Positions 23,851-33,100 of a DNA stretch of 64,000 nt are shown in pieces. Numbering within the stretch: the first letter of the stretch is position 1; every line of letters starts with the position of its first letter. A program made the translations under genes and the position numbers. The notes beneath the pieces were generated by a model. It was given only the letters and a program-made list of their open reading frames with translations, searched no databases and had not been told where the DNA came from. The stretch covers positions 1-64,000 of the forward strand of contig NZ_MOLY01000041.1 of assembly GCF_001956315.1 (NCBI RefSeq), given 5' to 3'. The DNA is from Sphingomonas montana (lineage in GTDB: Bacteria; Pseudomonadota; Alphaproteobacteria; Sphingomonadales; Sphingomonadaceae).

Positions 23851-24837
23851 TCAGATGCGCGGCACCTGTTGCGAGATGCAATGGAAGCTGCCGCCGCCGG
23901 TCAGGATATGGTCCGCGCGCATGCCGGTGACGATGCGGTCGGGGAATAGCGCGGCGATAGCGGCGACGGCCGCGTCGTCATTGAGCGCGCCGTAGAGCGG
24001 CACGACGACCGCGGCGTTGCCGATGTAGAAGTTCATGTAGGAGGCGGGCACGATCCCGTCTTCGCGCAGCACCGCGCCGGGGGAAGGGATTGCGACAACC
24101 TCCAGCCCGAAGTCGCGCGCGCGGGCGGCGGCATCGGCATAGACCGCGGCGTTGGGATCGTCCTGGCCCGCCGGCACGGGGATCGCGATGCGGCCGGGGC
24201 CGACGAAGCGCGCAAGATTATCGACATGCCCGTCGGTATGGTCGTTGGCCAGACCGTCACCCAGCCAGAGGATGCGGTCGAGCCCGAGATCGGCGGCGAG
24301 CCGGTCGGTAATTCCGGTGCGGGTCAGATCCGGGTTGCGGTTCGGGTTGAGCAGGCATTGTTCGGTGGTGACCGCGATGCCGGTGCCGTCCACGTCGATC
24401 GCGCCGCCTTCCAGCACCCAGTCGTTGGCGCGCGCGGGGAAGCCGGCGGCGTCGGCCAGTGCAGCACCGACCGTATCGTCATGGGTCAGGTCGTACTTGC
24501 CGCCCCAGCCGTTGAATTCGAACAGGGCGGCCCAGCGGCTGGTGCCGTCGCTCAGCATGATAGGGCCGGTATCGCGCAGCCAGATGTCGCCGAACGGAGC
24601 CACGTGGACGTCGATACCGTCGTCGGCCAGTGCGCGGGCGGCGTCGGCGGCGGCATCGTCCGCGGCGACGAGCACGACGCGCTCGCCCCGCCCGCCCGCA
24701 TGGACGGCGTGCGCGAAGGCGACAACCTCGTCCCGCGCCGGTGCCAGATCGTCGAGCCACAGGTCGGCATGGCTGGGAAAGCCGATCCAGACGCTGTCGT
24801 GCGGGGCCCATTCGGCGGGTTGGCGGTGGGCGGGCAT
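23851..24837 (-). CDS. aguA: Agmatine deiminase
   Basis: Pentein-fold enzyme of 328 residues converting agmatine to N-carbamoylputrescine and ammonia. The start at 24837 is preceded by GAAGGAAG and gives the family's N-terminus (PAEWAPHDSVWIGFPSH). The guanidine-binding motif FGDIWLRDTGPIM and the catalytic Cys near residue 320 in GGGSFHCISQQVPRI are present. The open frame runs farther upstream but without family resemblance. It precedes aguB by 132 bases in the same direction. Confidence 0.94.
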   Translation of the reverse strand: MPAHRQPAEWAPHDSVWIGFPSHADLWLDDLAPARDEVVAFAHAVHAGGRGERVVLVAADDAAADAARALADDGIDVHVAPFGDIWLRDTGPIMLSDGTSRWAALFEFNGWGGKYDLTHDDTVGAALADAAGFPARANDWVLEGGAIDVDGTGIAVTTEQCLLNPNRNPDLTRTGITDRLAADLGLDRILWLGDGLANDHTDGHVDNLARFVGPGRIAIPVPAGQDDPNAAVYADAAARARDFGLEVVAIPSPGAVLREDGIVPASYMNFYIGNAAVVVPLYGALNDDAAVAAIAALFPDRIVTGMRADHILTGGGSFHCISQQVPRI

Positions 24838-24929
24838 GGGCTTCCTTCGGGCAGGGGAGGTCGGGGCGGAAATGGCGTGCGTTCCGGTGGGTGGCAAGGG
24901 CCATGGCAAGGCCCATAGCGCCGCGGCGT

Positions 24930-26795
24930 TCAGAAGAAGGCTTCGGCCCGGCGGCGGGCGGCCTGGACGCCGCGCTGGAACGCGTCTTCGGAAAAAGTGG
25001 CCATGCGGCGCAGATAGGCGCGTTCGGGCGACACGATCTCGGCGGTCGCCAGCCCTTCGGCCTGGAGCTGCCACAGCGCGCGGAACAGGCCGTCCGGCGC
25101 CGCGAGCAGATCCTGCGGCGCGCCGTCCTCCACGATGCGGCCGCCATCGACCACGACGATGCGATCGAAGCCCGCGACGGTGGAGAGGCGGTGCGCCACC
25201 GCGATGACGGTGCGGTTGGCCATCAGCGCATCGAGCTCGCGCTGCACCTCCAGTTCCGACCCGGTGTCAAGCGCGGACGTCGCCTCGTCCAGCAGGACGA
25301 TGCGGGTATTGCGCAGGAAAGCGCGGGCGATGCCGATGCGCTGGCGCTGCCCGCCGGACAGGTTGGTACCGCGTTCGCCGACGATGCTGTCATAGCCGTG
25401 CGGCAGTTCGCGGATGAAGCCGTCGCAACCGGCGGCCTCCGCGGCGCGGCGGACGGCGGCGTCGTCCGCGTCGGGCCGGGCGAAGCGGATATTCTCGGTG
25501 ACCGTGCGGTGGAACAGCAGCACGTCCTGCGGCACCATCGAAATGGCTTCGTGGACGCTTTCCTGCGTGACGGCATCGACGCATTGCCCGTCGATCAGCA
25601 CGCGGCCCGCCTGCGCATCGTGGAACCGCTGGAGCAGTTGCAGGATGGAGGATTTGCCCGCGCCGGACGGGCCGACGATGCCGACCTTCTGCCCGGCCGG
25701 TACGTCCAGCGTCAGATCGTGCAGGATCGGCGCATGCGGGTCGTAGCCGAAAGTCACACCGTCCAGCCGGACGGTGCCGTCGCGCACGATCAGCGGGGGG
25801 GCGCCGGCCACGTCGCGCAGGGTTTGCGGCACGCCGATCACGTCCAGCGTTTCGCGCAGATAGGTACATTGCTGGCTGGTATCGATCAGCGCCATCGCCA
25901 GATCGCGCGAGCCCTGCAGGATGCGGAAGGTCATGGTGCTGATGACCAGCACGTCGCCAGTGCTGATCGCGCCGGCCGCCCAGCGCCCGATCGCCCAGAC
26001 CAGCGTGCCGCCGACCAGCAGGACGAGTGCGATATCGTGCGCGCCACGGATCTTTTCGACGAATACCCAGCCGCTGCGTTGCGCGGACGCCTCGTCGCCC
26101 AGGAAATCGCGCAGCCGGTCCGCCTCCCGCCGGCGGGCGGCGAACGCCTTCACGATCCAGATATTGCTGATGAGATCGACCAGCTCGCCGCCGACGACAC
26201 CGGCGCGGGCCGCGAACGCCTTGTGATATTTGTCTCCCCGCATACCGAGCAGCACGAGCGCCGCCGTGACCGCCAGGAAGATCAGCCCGAGCACGACGGC
26301 CATGCGGATGTCGATCGACAGGAAGATCAGGATCGCGCCGGCAAAGGCGATGAGCGGCGGCGTGATTTCCTGGAACAGCCGGTGGATGATGGTGCCGAAC
26401 GAGCCCGACAGGCTGGACACGCGGTGGGCGAGCGACCCGGCGCGGTGGTTCTGGAAGAACGGCATCTGATGCCCGGTCAGATATTCGAACATGTCGAGCC
26501 GGATGCGGATGCCCGACGTCACGGTCGCGTGACCGAGCGTCAGCGCGGCGGTGCGTTGCAGCAGGCTTTCGAACAGCGTCAGGCCGAGAAAGAGCGCGAG
26601 GGCGGCGTAGACCGCATCTTCGTGCGCGCGACCGGTCGCCATCGCGTCGATGAGCAGCTTCATGGCATATTGGACGCCGACCGCCGCCGCGGATGCGCCG
26701 ATGACGACCAGAGCGAGCGCGACGAAGATCGCCGGGCGTGCCGCGATATAGTGACAGACGAACCGCCGGGGTCCCGCAAGGAAGGGCACGTCCAT
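24930..26795 (-). CDS. ABC exporter with fused membrane and ATPase domains
   Basis: Half-size ABC exporter of 621 residues that should work as a homodimer. Six membrane helices occupy residues 20-310, followed by one ATPase domain with Walker A (VGPSGAGKSSILQLL), Q loop (MVPQDVLLFH), signature (NLSGGQRQRIGIARAFLRN), Walker B (RIVLLDEATSALD) and H loop (VIAVAHRLS). A C-terminal extension of about 40 residues follows (LQAEGLATAEIV onward). AGGAGA lies directly before the ATG at 26795, so a GTG at 26789 or a TTG at 26819 may be the true start. The substrate cannot be told from sequence: lipid, peptide and drug exporters all look like this. Confidence 0.88.
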   Translation of the reverse strand: MDVPFLAGPRRFVCHYIAARPAIFVALALVVIGASAAAVGVQYAMKLLIDAMATGRAHEDAVYAALALFLGLTLFESLLQRTAALTLGHATVTSGIRIRLDMFEYLTGHQMPFFQNHRAGSLAHRVSSLSGSFGTIIHRLFQEITPPLIAFAGAILIFLSIDIRMAVVLGLIFLAVTAALVLLGMRGDKYHKAFAARAGVVGGELVDLISNIWIVKAFAARRREADRLRDFLGDEASAQRSGWVFVEKIRGAHDIALVLLVGGTLVWAIGRWAAGAISTGDVLVISTMTFRILQGSRDLAMALIDTSQQCTYLRETLDVIGVPQTLRDVAGAPPLIVRDGTVRLDGVTFGYDPHAPILHDLTLDVPAGQKVGIVGPSGAGKSSILQLLQRFHDAQAGRVLIDGQCVDAVTQESVHEAISMVPQDVLLFHRTVTENIRFARPDADDAAVRRAAEAAGCDGFIRELPHGYDSIVGERGTNLSGGQRQRIGIARAFLRNTRIVLLDEATSALDTGSELEVQRELDALMANRTVIAVAHRLSTVAGFDRIVVVDGGRIVEDGAPQDLLAAPDGLFRALWQLQAEGLATAEIVSPERAYLRRMATFSEDAFQRGVQAARRRAEAFF

Positions 26796-26920
26796 TCTCC
26801 TGTCCGGCCTATGGTGCAACGCAGCACAACATCGTCACGGGCGATAGGGGGAACGGTCCGCGCGTCCAGATTTAATGCGGCGGGCAGGCCCGGCGCCGCG
26901 ATAGTTCGCTGTTCCGGAAT

Positions 26921-26960
26921 GAAACAGCAGAAAGGCGGCACCGTTGCCGGGGCCGCCTTC
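26921..26960 (-). terminator. Probable intrinsic terminator of rpsD
   Basis: Read leftward, the sequence has AAGGCGGC, a 12-base loop and GCCGCCTTT followed by TCTGCTGTTT. The hairpin is strong and lies about 100 bases after the rpsD stop, on the same strand. Confidence 0.7.
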
Positions 26961-27063
26961 CTGGTTCGGTGCGCCGTGGCAGAGCCACGTTGTCGGTCGA
27001 CACTATAGTGCCGCCGGCCGCGCCGCTGAGTGGTGCTCGTCGTAGCGTCACTACGACCTTGCG

Positions 27064-27678
27064 TCAGCGGCTGTAGAATTCGACGACCAGGTTCGGTTCC
27101 ATCTTCACCGGATAGGGCACTTCGTCGAGCGTGGGGACGCGGACGTAGGTGACCTTCGTCGTGCCGTCGGGCGTGACGTAATCGGGAATGTCGCGCTCGG
27201 ACAGGCCCTGGGCTTCCATGACGAGCGTCATTTCCTGCGCCTTGCTGCCCAACGAGATCTCGTCGCCCGGGTTCACGCGGCGCGATGCGATGTTGCACTT
27301 CACGCCGTTGACGCGGATGTGGCCATGGTTGACGATCTGACGTGCCGCGAAGATCGTCGGCGCGAACTTGGCGCGATAGACGACCATGTCGAGGCGGCGC
27401 TCGAGCAGGCCGATGAGGTTCTGCGACGTATCGCCCTTCATCTTGGCGGCATCGGTGTAGGAGCGCTTGAACTGCTTCTCCGTCACTTCGCCGTAATAGC
27501 CCTTGAGCTTCTGCTTGGCCTTCAGCTGGATGCCGTAGTCCGACACCTTGGACTTGCGACGCTGCCCGTGCTGGCCGGGACCGTATTCGCGCTTGTTGAC
27601 CGGCGACTTCGGACGACCCCAGATGTTCTCGCCCATGCGGCGATCGATCTTGTACTTGGCGCTATGGCGCTTCGACAT
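27064..27678 (-). CDS. rpsD: 30S ribosomal protein S4
   Basis: Primary 16S rRNA-binding protein of the small subunit, 204 residues. The start [20 protein letters not shown] is typical of the alphaproteobacterial, zinc-free form, and the S4 RNA-binding domain is clear ([20 protein letters not shown], then [10 protein letters not shown]). An AAGGA ribosome site precedes the ATG. It is monocistronic here, as is usual in this class, rather than in the alpha ribosomal operon. Confidence 0.98.
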   Translation of the reverse strand: MSKRHSAKYKIDRRMGENIWGRPKSPVNKREYGPGQHGQRRKSKVSDYGIQLKAKQKLKGYYGEVTEKQFKRSYTDAAKMKGDTSQNLIGLLERRLDMVVYRAKFAPTIFAARQIVNHGHIRVNGVKCNIASRRVNPGDEISLGSKAQEMTLVMEAQGLSERDIPDYVTPDGTTKVTYVRVPTLDEVPYPVKMEPNLVVEFYSR

Positions 27679-27740
27679 GCTGTCGATCCTTCAATTGCGT
27701 GTGACATTGCTGTCGGAATGTCCCGGAACCGCGCTGCTGG

Positions 27741-27759
27741 CCCCGGATCAAGTCCGGGG
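27741..27759. repeat. Short hairpin upstream of rpsD
   Basis: CCCCGGA and TCCGGGG flank a 5-base loop (TCAAG). The form CCCCGGATCAAGTCCGGGG is a common intergenic palindrome in sphingomonads as I recall it. It lies in the divergent gap between rpsD and the chorismate mutase gene. Confidence 0.6.
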
Positions 27760-27887
27760 GGCAGGGCCGCCGCTTCACCGGGGTGCGGAGCCAATTGCGA
27801 AGGCGGGCCTATGGGCGAAAGCGGGGTGTTGGTCAAGCGGGCCGCCGAACTGGACGGCATGCGGCGCGCGCGGGTAGGGTCCGCGGC

Positions 27888-28214
27888 ATGACCGATCCGA
27901 TCCTGTCGCCTGAAAATTGCAGCACCATGGCGGAGGTGCGGCGCGGCGTCGATGCGCTGGACCGCGAACTGGTGGCACTGCTGGCTGTCCGGTTCGGCTA
28001 CATGCGGGCCGCGGCGCGGATCAAGCCGGAGCGTGGGCAGGTGCGCGACGCGGCACGCAAGGCGGCGGTGATCGCGCAGGCCGTGGCGCATGCCGGGGTG
28101 GTGGGTGCCCCGGCGGATGTGGTGGCTGCGTTGTGGGAGCAGTTGGTAGAGGCTTCGATCGCGTATGAACTGGCGACGTTCGATGCCCGAGTGGGTGCGG
28201 AACCTTCCAACTGA
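27888..28214 (+). CDS. Chorismate mutase (AroQ type)
   Basis: Small all-helical AroQ-type chorismate mutase of 108 residues, converting chorismate to prephenate for phenylalanine and tyrosine synthesis. The fold fingerprint is present: MAEVRRGVDALDRELVALLA, then RAAARIKPERG with the basic active-site residues, and a closing helix VVAALWEQLVEASIAYEL. Isochorismate-pyruvate lyases share this fold, so that activity cannot be excluded. The ATG at 27888 gives the standard length; upstream residues in the open frame are ignored. A family B repeat follows directly. Confidence 0.85.
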   Translation: MTDPILSPENCSTMAEVRRGVDALDRELVALLAVRFGYMRAAARIKPERGQVRDAARKAAVIAQAVAHAGVVGAPADVVAALWEQLVEASIAYELATFDARVGAEPSN

Positions 28215-28217
28215 ACT

Positions 28218-28307
28218 CCGTCCATCCCGAGCGAAGTCGAGGGATTCTTTCGAGCGTAGCCGAGAAGCGCGACGTCGGAGACCTCGGCTTCGCTCGGGAA
28301 GGACGGG
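28218..28307. repeat. Palindromic repeat family B between convergent genes
   Basis: Left arm CCGTCCATCCCGAGCGAAGT and a right arm ending CTTCGCTCGGGAAGGACGG enclose an inner GAGCGTAGCCGAG/CTCGG pairing. It fills the gap between the chorismate mutase and trmJ stops. Confidence 0.9.
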
Positions 28308-28308
28308 C

Positions 28309-29457
28309 TTATTCCGCTCTATCGGGGTCCGTTAGCTTCCGTTCGATCGACCGCAGCACGCCACGCAGGGTGCGGACCTCGCCCGCGGTCCAGCCGGGGC
28401 GGGTGAGGATGCCGCGGAGCTGGCGGCGGTCGACGGGCGCGCGTTCGGGCGGGAAATAATGACCGGTCGACACCAGGATGCGGTCGAGATGGCCGATCAT
28501 GCCGTCCAGTTCGTCCTGCAGTGCAGGCGGATAGGGTTCGACCAGCGTGGGTTGCGCCAGCGCGACGCCCTTCGACCACTCATAGGCGACCAGGATGACC
28601 GCCTGCGCCAGGTTGAGCGAGCCGAATTCCGGATTGATCGGGACGGTGATGATCGTGCGCGCGACGGCGACGTCGTCGGTTTCCAGCCCGGACCGTTCGG
28701 GGCCGAACAGGATCGCGGCGCGGCCGGGCGCGGCGTGGATCGCGGTCGCGGCCTGTTCGGGCGTGACGACGGGCTTGGCCACGCCGCGCTTGCGGACCGT
28801 GGTGGCGTAGACATGCGCGCAGTCGACGGTGGCCTCGGCCAGCGTGGCGTAGAGCTTCGCGTCGGCCAGCACGCGGTCCGCGCCGGATGCGGCGGCGGTG
28901 GCGGCGGGGTTCGGCCAGCCGTCGCGAGGCAAGACGAGGCGCAGTTCGGTGAGCCCGAAGTTCAGCATGGCCCGCGCCGCCTTGCCGATGTTCTCGCCGA
29001 GCTGTGGGCGGACGAGGATGATGACGGGGGGTGGGGCGGTGCTTTCCTGCGCACCTTCCACGGTGGCATCTTCCCCAATCCGTTTGGTTCGAGCTTGTCG
29101 AGAAACGAGCGCTTTGTTCTCGACAGGCTCGAACCGAACGGTGGGTAGCGCGGTTTCGTTCTCTCGATCACGCGACGGCGTCGCCGACTTTGCCGCCGCC
29201 GACACCGCGGGCCAGTTTCCCTGGAACAGGGCTTCCTTCTTCTTTCGCGACCAATCCTTGATCTGCCCCTCGCGCTCCAGAGCTTCGATCCGGGTCTGGA
29301 AGTTCTCGGACCACATCAGCGTGACCGGACGGCGATCGTGCGTGTAGCCGGGAAAGGCGCCAGCATCGTGCTGCGCGATGCGGCGTTCGAGGTCGTCCGT
29401 GTGGCCGGTATAGTAGGTGCCGTCGGCGCAGCGGAGGATGTAGGTCCAGAATGTCAT
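28309..29457 (-). CDS. trmJ: GIY-YIG domain fused in frame to TrmJ-type tRNA methyltransferase
   Basis: One uninterrupted frame of 382 residues holds two unrelated domains. Residues 1-85 are a GIY-YIG nuclease-like domain (WTYILRCADGTYYTGHTDDL, then ALEREGQIKDWSRKKKEAL). Residues from about 140 are a SPOUT methyltransferase of the TrmJ family, which methylates the 2'-OH of position 32 in tRNA (VIILVRPQLGENIGKAARAM, AILFGPERSGLETDDV, INPEFGSLNLAQAVILVAYE). The linker, residues 108-127, is the translated family A repeat at 29080-29141 (FEPVENKALVSRQARTK). An in-frame GTG at 29061 would give a free-standing TrmJ of 250 residues, the normal size, so both a fusion and an internally started TrmJ are possible; the GIY-YIG part, however, has no stop of its own. 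Context (rpsD, nrdR, glyA nearby) fits trmJ. Confidence 0.82.
   Translation of the reverse strand: MTFWTYILRCADGTYYTGHTDDLERRIAQHDAGAFPGYTHDRRPVTLMWSENFQTRIEALEREGQIKDWSRKKKEALFQGNWPAVSAAAKSATPSRDRENETALPTVRFEPVENKALVSRQARTKRIGEDATVEGAQESTAPPPVIILVRPQLGENIGKAARAMLNFGLTELRLVLPRDGWPNPAATAAASGADRVLADAKLYATLAEATVDCAHVYATTVRKRGVAKPVVTPEQAATAIHAAPGRAAILFGPERSGLETDDVAVARTIITVPINPEFGSLNLAQAVILVAYEWSKGVALAQPTLVEPYPPALQDELDGMIGHLDRILVSTGHYFPPERAPVDRRQLRGILTRPGWTAGEVRTLRGVLRSIERKLTDPDRAE
29080..29141. repeat. Palindromic repeat family A inside the GIY-YIG/TrmJ frame
   Basis: Left arm CCGTTTGGTTCGAGCTTGTC at 29080 and right arm GTTCTCGACAGGCTCGAACC ending at 29141. It is read through without a stop and supplies the linker between the two domains of the fused frame. 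Confidence 0.93.
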
Positions 29458-29480
29458 GCTCGGTCTTTGCGACGCAGGCG

Positions 29481-29508
29481 GGTTCTCGACAAGCTCGAAC
29501 CGAACGGG
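29481..29508. repeat. Single arm of repeat family A upstream of the fusion gene
   Basis: GGTTCTCGACAAGCTCGAAC followed by CGAACGGG, one mismatch from the consensus, without a partner arm. It lies in the gap between nrdR and the GIY-YIG/TrmJ gene. Confidence 0.85.
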
Positions 29509-29547
29509 GGTGGGTTGGAGATGGCGATCGGCCCGGTGGCCTCAAGC

Positions 29548-30009
29548 CTACTCCTCCACCGCCTCCGCCACGCTTCCGACGAAGTCGCGGAAATCCTGGG
29601 CTTCGGTGAAGTCCTTGTAGACGCTGGCGAAGCGGATGTAGGCGACGGTATCGAGCGCGCGGAGGCCGTCCATGAGCATTTCGCCGATGCGGGTAGCCTT
29701 CACCTCGTTTTCACCCGATGTCTCGAGCTGCCGCTGGATGCCGGAGACCATGCGTTCCAGGCGGGCGGGGTCGATCGGGCGCTTGCGGCAGGCGATGGCG
29801 ACGGAGCGTTCGAGCTTGGAGCGGTCGAAAGGCTGGCGGTCGCCGTCCTTCTTAACGACGGTCAGGTCGCGGAGCTGGACGCGTTCGAAGGTGGTGAAAC
29901 GTGCGCCGCACCCCTCGCACAGGCGGCGGCGGCGGATCGAGGCGCCGTCCTCGGTCGGGCGACTGTCCTTTACCTGGGTGTCGTCATGGGCACAGAAGGG
30001 GCAACGCAT
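29548..30009 (-). CDS. nrdR: Transcriptional repressor NrdR
   Basis: Zinc-ribbon plus ATP-cone repressor of ribonucleotide reductase genes, 153 residues. The zinc ribbon CPFC ... [13 protein letters not shown] opens the protein, followed by the ATP-cone ([20 protein letters not shown]). The ATG at 30009 with GGAG upstream gives the standard MRCPFC start; a TTG two codons earlier is unnecessary. It lies downstream of glyA in the same direction, separated by family A repeats. Confidence 0.96.
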   Translation of the reverse strand: MRCPFCAHDDTQVKDSRPTEDGASIRRRRLCEGCGARFTTFERVQLRDLTVVKKDGDRQPFDRSKLERSVAIACRKRPIDPARLERMVSGIQRQLETSGENEVKATRIGEMLMDGLRALDTVAYIRFASVYKDFTEAQDFRDFVGSVAEAVEE

Positions 30010-30018
30010 TCCCAAACT

Positions 30019-30107
30019 CCGTTTGGTTCGAGCCTGTCGAGAACTCAGCGCAGGGTTCTCGACAGGCTCGAACCAAACGGGATGGGGGTTCTCGACAGGC
30101 TCGAACG
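30019..30107. repeat. Palindromic repeat family A, pair plus extra arm, between glyA and nrdR
   Basis: An inverted pair spans 30019-30081 and a third arm (GTTCTCGACAGGCTCGAACG) follows at 30087-30107. The repeats occupy nearly the whole gap, including the nrdR ribosome-site flank. Confidence 0.93.
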
Positions 30108-30124
30108 GCAGTTGCGGCGCGGTC

Positions 30125-31438
30125 CTACAGCCCCGGATAGATCGGGAAGCGGTCGCAGAGCGCTTCGACGCGGCGCTTCACGTCGGCTTCGACGGCGGGG
30201 TCGCCCTGCTCGCCATTCTTGGACAGCGCGTCGAGCACGTCGGCGATCATGTCGGCGATGTCGCGGAATTCGGCGGGGCCGAAGCCGCGGGTGGTGCCGG
30301 CCGGCGTGCCGACGCGGATGCCGGAGGTCTTGACGGGCGGCAACGGATCGAACGGGATGCCGTTCTTGTTGCAGGTGATGCCGGCGCGTTCGAGCGCCTC
30401 GTCCGCATCGCGACCGGTGACGCCCAGCGGACGCAGATCGACGAGCGCCAGATGCGTGTCCGTGCCGCCGGCGACGAGATCGCTGCCACGTTCCTTCAGG
30501 CGGGCGGCCAGCACCCTGGCGTTTTCCACGACGGCGCGGCTGTAGGACTTGAATTCGGGCGTCAGCGCCTCGCCGAACGCGACGGCCTTTGCCGCGACGA
30601 CGTGCATCAGCGGGCCACCCTGGAGGCCGGGGAAGACGGCGGAGTTGACCTTCTTGGCGATCGCCTCGTCATTCGTCAGGATCATGCCGCCGCGCGGACC
30701 GCGCAACGTCTTGTGCGTGGTCGTGGTGACGACATGCGCGTGGCCGAGCGGCGAGGGGTGGACGCCGGCCGCGACCAGGCCGGCGAAATGCGCCATGTCG
30801 ACAAGGAAGATGGCGCCGACGGCATCGGCGATGGCGCGGAACCGGGCGAAATCGATGATCCGCGGATAGGCGGAGCCCCCGGCGATCAGCAGTCGCGGCT
30901 TATGTTCGTGCGCCAGCGCCTCGACCTGGTCATAGTCGATCAGCTGCGTATCTTCGCGCACGCCGTACTGGACGGCGTTGAACCACTTGCCCGACATCGC
31001 AGCGCGCGCGCCGTGCGTCAGGTGGCCGCCCGCATCGAGCGACATGCCGAGAATCGTGTCGCCCGGCTTGACCAGCGCGAGCATGACCGCGCCGTTCGCC
31101 TGCGCGCCCGAATGCGGCTGGACGTTGGCGAAGGCGCAACCGAACAGCTGCTTCGCGCGGTCGATCGCGAGCTGTTCCACGACGTCGGACGGCGCGCAGC
31201 CCTGATAATAACGCTTGCCGGGATAGCCCTCGGCATATTTGTTGGTGAAGACCGAGCCCTGCGCCTCCATCACCGCGGCGGACACGATGTTCTCGGACGC
31301 GATCAGTTCGATCTGCTTGCGTTCGCGGGTCAGTTCCTGCGTCAGGCCGGCAAAGACCGCCGGGTCGCTGTCCGCAAGCGCGCGGGTGAAAAAGCCTTCG
31401 GGACGGATATCGTCGCCCTGGATCGGTTGGGTGCTCAT
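30125..31438 (-). CDS. glyA: Serine hydroxymethyltransferase
   Basis: PLP enzyme of 437 residues interconverting serine and glycine with transfer of a one-carbon unit to tetrahydrofolate. The PLP lysine is K243 in [16 protein letters not shown]; other landmarks are [25 protein letters not shown] and the [12 protein letters not shown] loop. The start codon overlaps the rpiB stop (ATGA). Length and motifs are entirely normal. Confidence 0.98.
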   Translation of the reverse strand: MSTQPIQGDDIRPEGFFTRALADSDPAVFAGLTQELTRERKQIELIASENIVSAAVMEAQGSVFTNKYAEGYPGKRYYQGCAPSDVVEQLAIDRAKQLFGCAFANVQPHSGAQANGAVMLALVKPGDTILGMSLDAGGHLTHGARAAMSGKWFNAVQYGVREDTQLIDYDQVEALAHEHKPRLLIAGGSAYPRIIDFARFRAIADAVGAIFLVDMAHFAGLVAAGVHPSPLGHAHVVTTTTHKTLRGPRGGMILTNDEAIAKKVNSAVFPGLQGGPLMHVVAAKAVAFGEALTPEFKSYSRAVVENARVLAARLKERGSDLVAGGTDTHLALVDLRPLGVTGRDADEALERAGITCNKNGIPFDPLPPVKTSGIRVGTPAGTTRGFGPAEFRDIADMIADVLDALSKNGEQGDPAVEADVKRRVEALCDRFPIYPGL

Positions 31439-31908
31439 GCGGGGTCCTTCGCGTGAGGGGGCGTGGAAAGTTTCGCGACGCGGTCGCCGTGGCGGCCGCC
31501 TTCGAACGGGGTGGCGAGGAACATGTCGACGCAGTCGCGCGCCATGTCGATGCCGATCAGCCGCGCGCCGAGCGCGATGACGTTGGCGTCGTTATGCTGC
31601 CGCGCGAGCCGGGCGGACAGCGCGTCGGAGACGAGCGCGCAGCGCATGGCGGGATTGCGGTTCACCGCGATCGAGATGCCGATGCCGGAACCGCAGATCG
31701 CGATGCCGACGTCGGCGCGGTCGTCGGCCACCGCCGTCGCCAGTTCATAGCCATAGTCCGGATAATCGACGCGGGCGGTATCGTGCGGGCCGAGATCGAC
31801 GACATCATGCCCGGCATCGCGCAAGGTGATCGCCAGTGCGGCCTTCATGTCGAAACCGGCATGGTCCGAGGCGATCGCGATGCGACGGTGGGGGGTGCTG
31901 TGCAGCAT
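31435..31908 (-). CDS. rpiB: Ribose-5-phosphate isomerase B
   Basis: RpiB/LacAB-type isomerase of 157 residues interconverting ribose 5-phosphate and ribulose 5-phosphate. The active-site Cys is C72 in [17 protein letters not shown], and the phosphate-binding SDHAG is at residues 14-18. It heads the rpiB-glyA-nrdR run with a four-base overlap into glyA. It is divergent from the lipoprotein gene. Confidence 0.95.
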   Translation of the reverse strand: MLHSTPHRRIAIASDHAGFDMKAALAITLRDAGHDVVDLGPHDTARVDYPDYGYELATAVADDRADVGIAICGSGIGISIAVNRNPAMRCALVSDALSARLARQHNDANVIALGARLIGIDMARDCVDMFLATPFEGGRHGDRVAKLSTPPHAKDPA

Positions 31909-32009
31909 GAAGGTCCGTTTCGGGAACGAGTCGGAGACAGGACGGGGTTTGCGTGGCTAGTAGGAGCGTGCGGCCCGGAAGGCCAGCCACGATGCGGAGG
32001 GAGGACGGA

Positions 32010-32519
32010 ATGACCCTATTCGACAGGATGACGGGGCCTCTGACGGGGCTCTGGACGGGGCCGGCGATCGTCGCGGCGATGCTGCTGACGGCGTGCGGGG
32101 ATGGCGGCGCGTCGAACGGCGGCGATGCGCCTGCGGCGAACAGCACCCTGGCCGAGCCGGTCGCGCCCGTCACGAACGCGACCGTCGCAAGCGCAACCGG
32201 TGCCGGCAGGACGGCAACGCAGCCGGAAACGGCCGTCGCGCCCGTCAGATTCGTCGGCACCTGGACCGGGCCGGAAGGGCTGTCGTTCGTGGCCGAGCCG
32301 GCGGCAGGCGGCGGTTTCCATGTCCGCAACCAGGATACGCTGGACGACCGCACGACATTCGATGCGACGGCGGAGGGCGGCACGTTGCGGTTCGTGCGGC
32401 GCGGACAGGCGCTGGTCGCGCGGCCCGGTACGGGGGCCGAGACCGGGTTCAAATGGCTGGCCAACAAACGGGATTGCCTGATCGTGCAGGCCGGTGTCGA
32501 AGGCTATTGCCGGGACTAG
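32010..32519 (+). CDS. Hypothetical lipoprotein
   Basis: 169-residue predicted lipoprotein. A membrane signal ends in the lipobox LLTAC followed by GDGGASN, then a low-complexity Ala/Thr/Val linker of about 50 residues, then a small beta domain (FVGTWTGPEGLSFVAEP, LRFVRRGQALVARPG, with two cysteines in KRDCLIVQAGVEGYC) that could form a disulfide. GGAGG lies just before the ATG. No named family is recognised, though small lipocalin-like domains look similar. A short space separates it from the DUF3429 gene. Confidence 0.75.
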   Translation: MTLFDRMTGPLTGLWTGPAIVAAMLLTACGDGGASNGGDAPAANSTLAEPVAPVTNATVASATGAGRTATQPETAVAPVRFVGTWTGPEGLSFVAEPAAGGGFHVRNQDTLDDRTTFDATAEGGTLRFVRRGQALVARPGTGAETGFKWLANKRDCLIVQAGVEGYCRD

Positions 32520-32541
32520 GTGCGGCGGTACAGGACGGGGC

Positions 32542-33081
32542 ATGACGAGCGAAGACGACGATGCCCGCGGGGACGCGGCGGCACCCCCGACGGTCCACGC
32601 GGTCGCGGAAGCGGATGCCGACGGCTGGCGCGTGGGCGGCGCGGAACCGGTGCGGCTGGCGATCGGGCTGGGCCTTGCCGGGCTGTTGCCGCAGGGGGCG
32701 GCGATCCTGTCCCCCTTGCTGGGCATGGACTGGCTGAACGGGCAGGCGCTGGCGCTGGTCTATGGCGCGCTGATTCTGTCATTTCTGGGGGGCAGCTGGT
32801 GGGGGATCGCGCTGACCCGCGCCGAAGGGCGGCGGCGGTCGATCCTGCTGCTGCTGGGGATCGGCGCGTCGCTGATGGGGTTCTGCGTGCAGGGGCTGGC
32901 AGGCGCGAGCCCGATGCGCGCACTGCTGATCGTGCTGGGCTGCGCAATTGCGGGCAGCTGGCTGGTCGACCGGATGCTGGTGGCGGAGGGCATGATCGGC
33001 CGCTGGTGGGGCTGGCTGCGGCTGGTGCTGTCGCTGGGGCTGGGCGGGCTGACCGTGCTGGCTGGGGTGCTGGCGGGGTGA
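32542..33081 (+). CDS. DUF3429-like inner-membrane protein
   Basis: 179 residues. A hydrophilic N-terminus of about 45 residues precedes five membrane helices with the DUF3429 pattern: YGALILSFLGGSWWGIALT in the second, then short loops RAEGRRR and a final GWLRLVLSLGLGGLTVLAGV. AGGACGGGG precedes the ATG at 32542. The function of this family is unknown. It follows the lipoprotein gene by 22 bases and probably shares its transcript. Confidence 0.75.
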   Translation: MTSEDDDARGDAAAPPTVHAVAEADADGWRVGGAEPVRLAIGLGLAGLLPQGAAILSPLLGMDWLNGQALALVYGALILSFLGGSWWGIALTRAEGRRRSILLLLGIGASLMGFCVQGLAGASPMRALLIVLGCAIAGSWLVDRMLVAEGMIGRWWGWLRLVLSLGLGGLTVLAGVLAG

Positions 33082-33100
33082 GGTCGTTCGAGGTTTTGCC

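Noticed and set aside
24630-27008. A 792-codon plus-strand frame across aguA and the ABC transporter
   Set aside because: Antisense shadow of two genes with intact catalytic motifs.
31439-31470. A glycine riboswitch in front of glyA
   Set aside because: glyA overlaps rpiB by four bases, so no untranslated leader exists there, and none is seen before rpiB.
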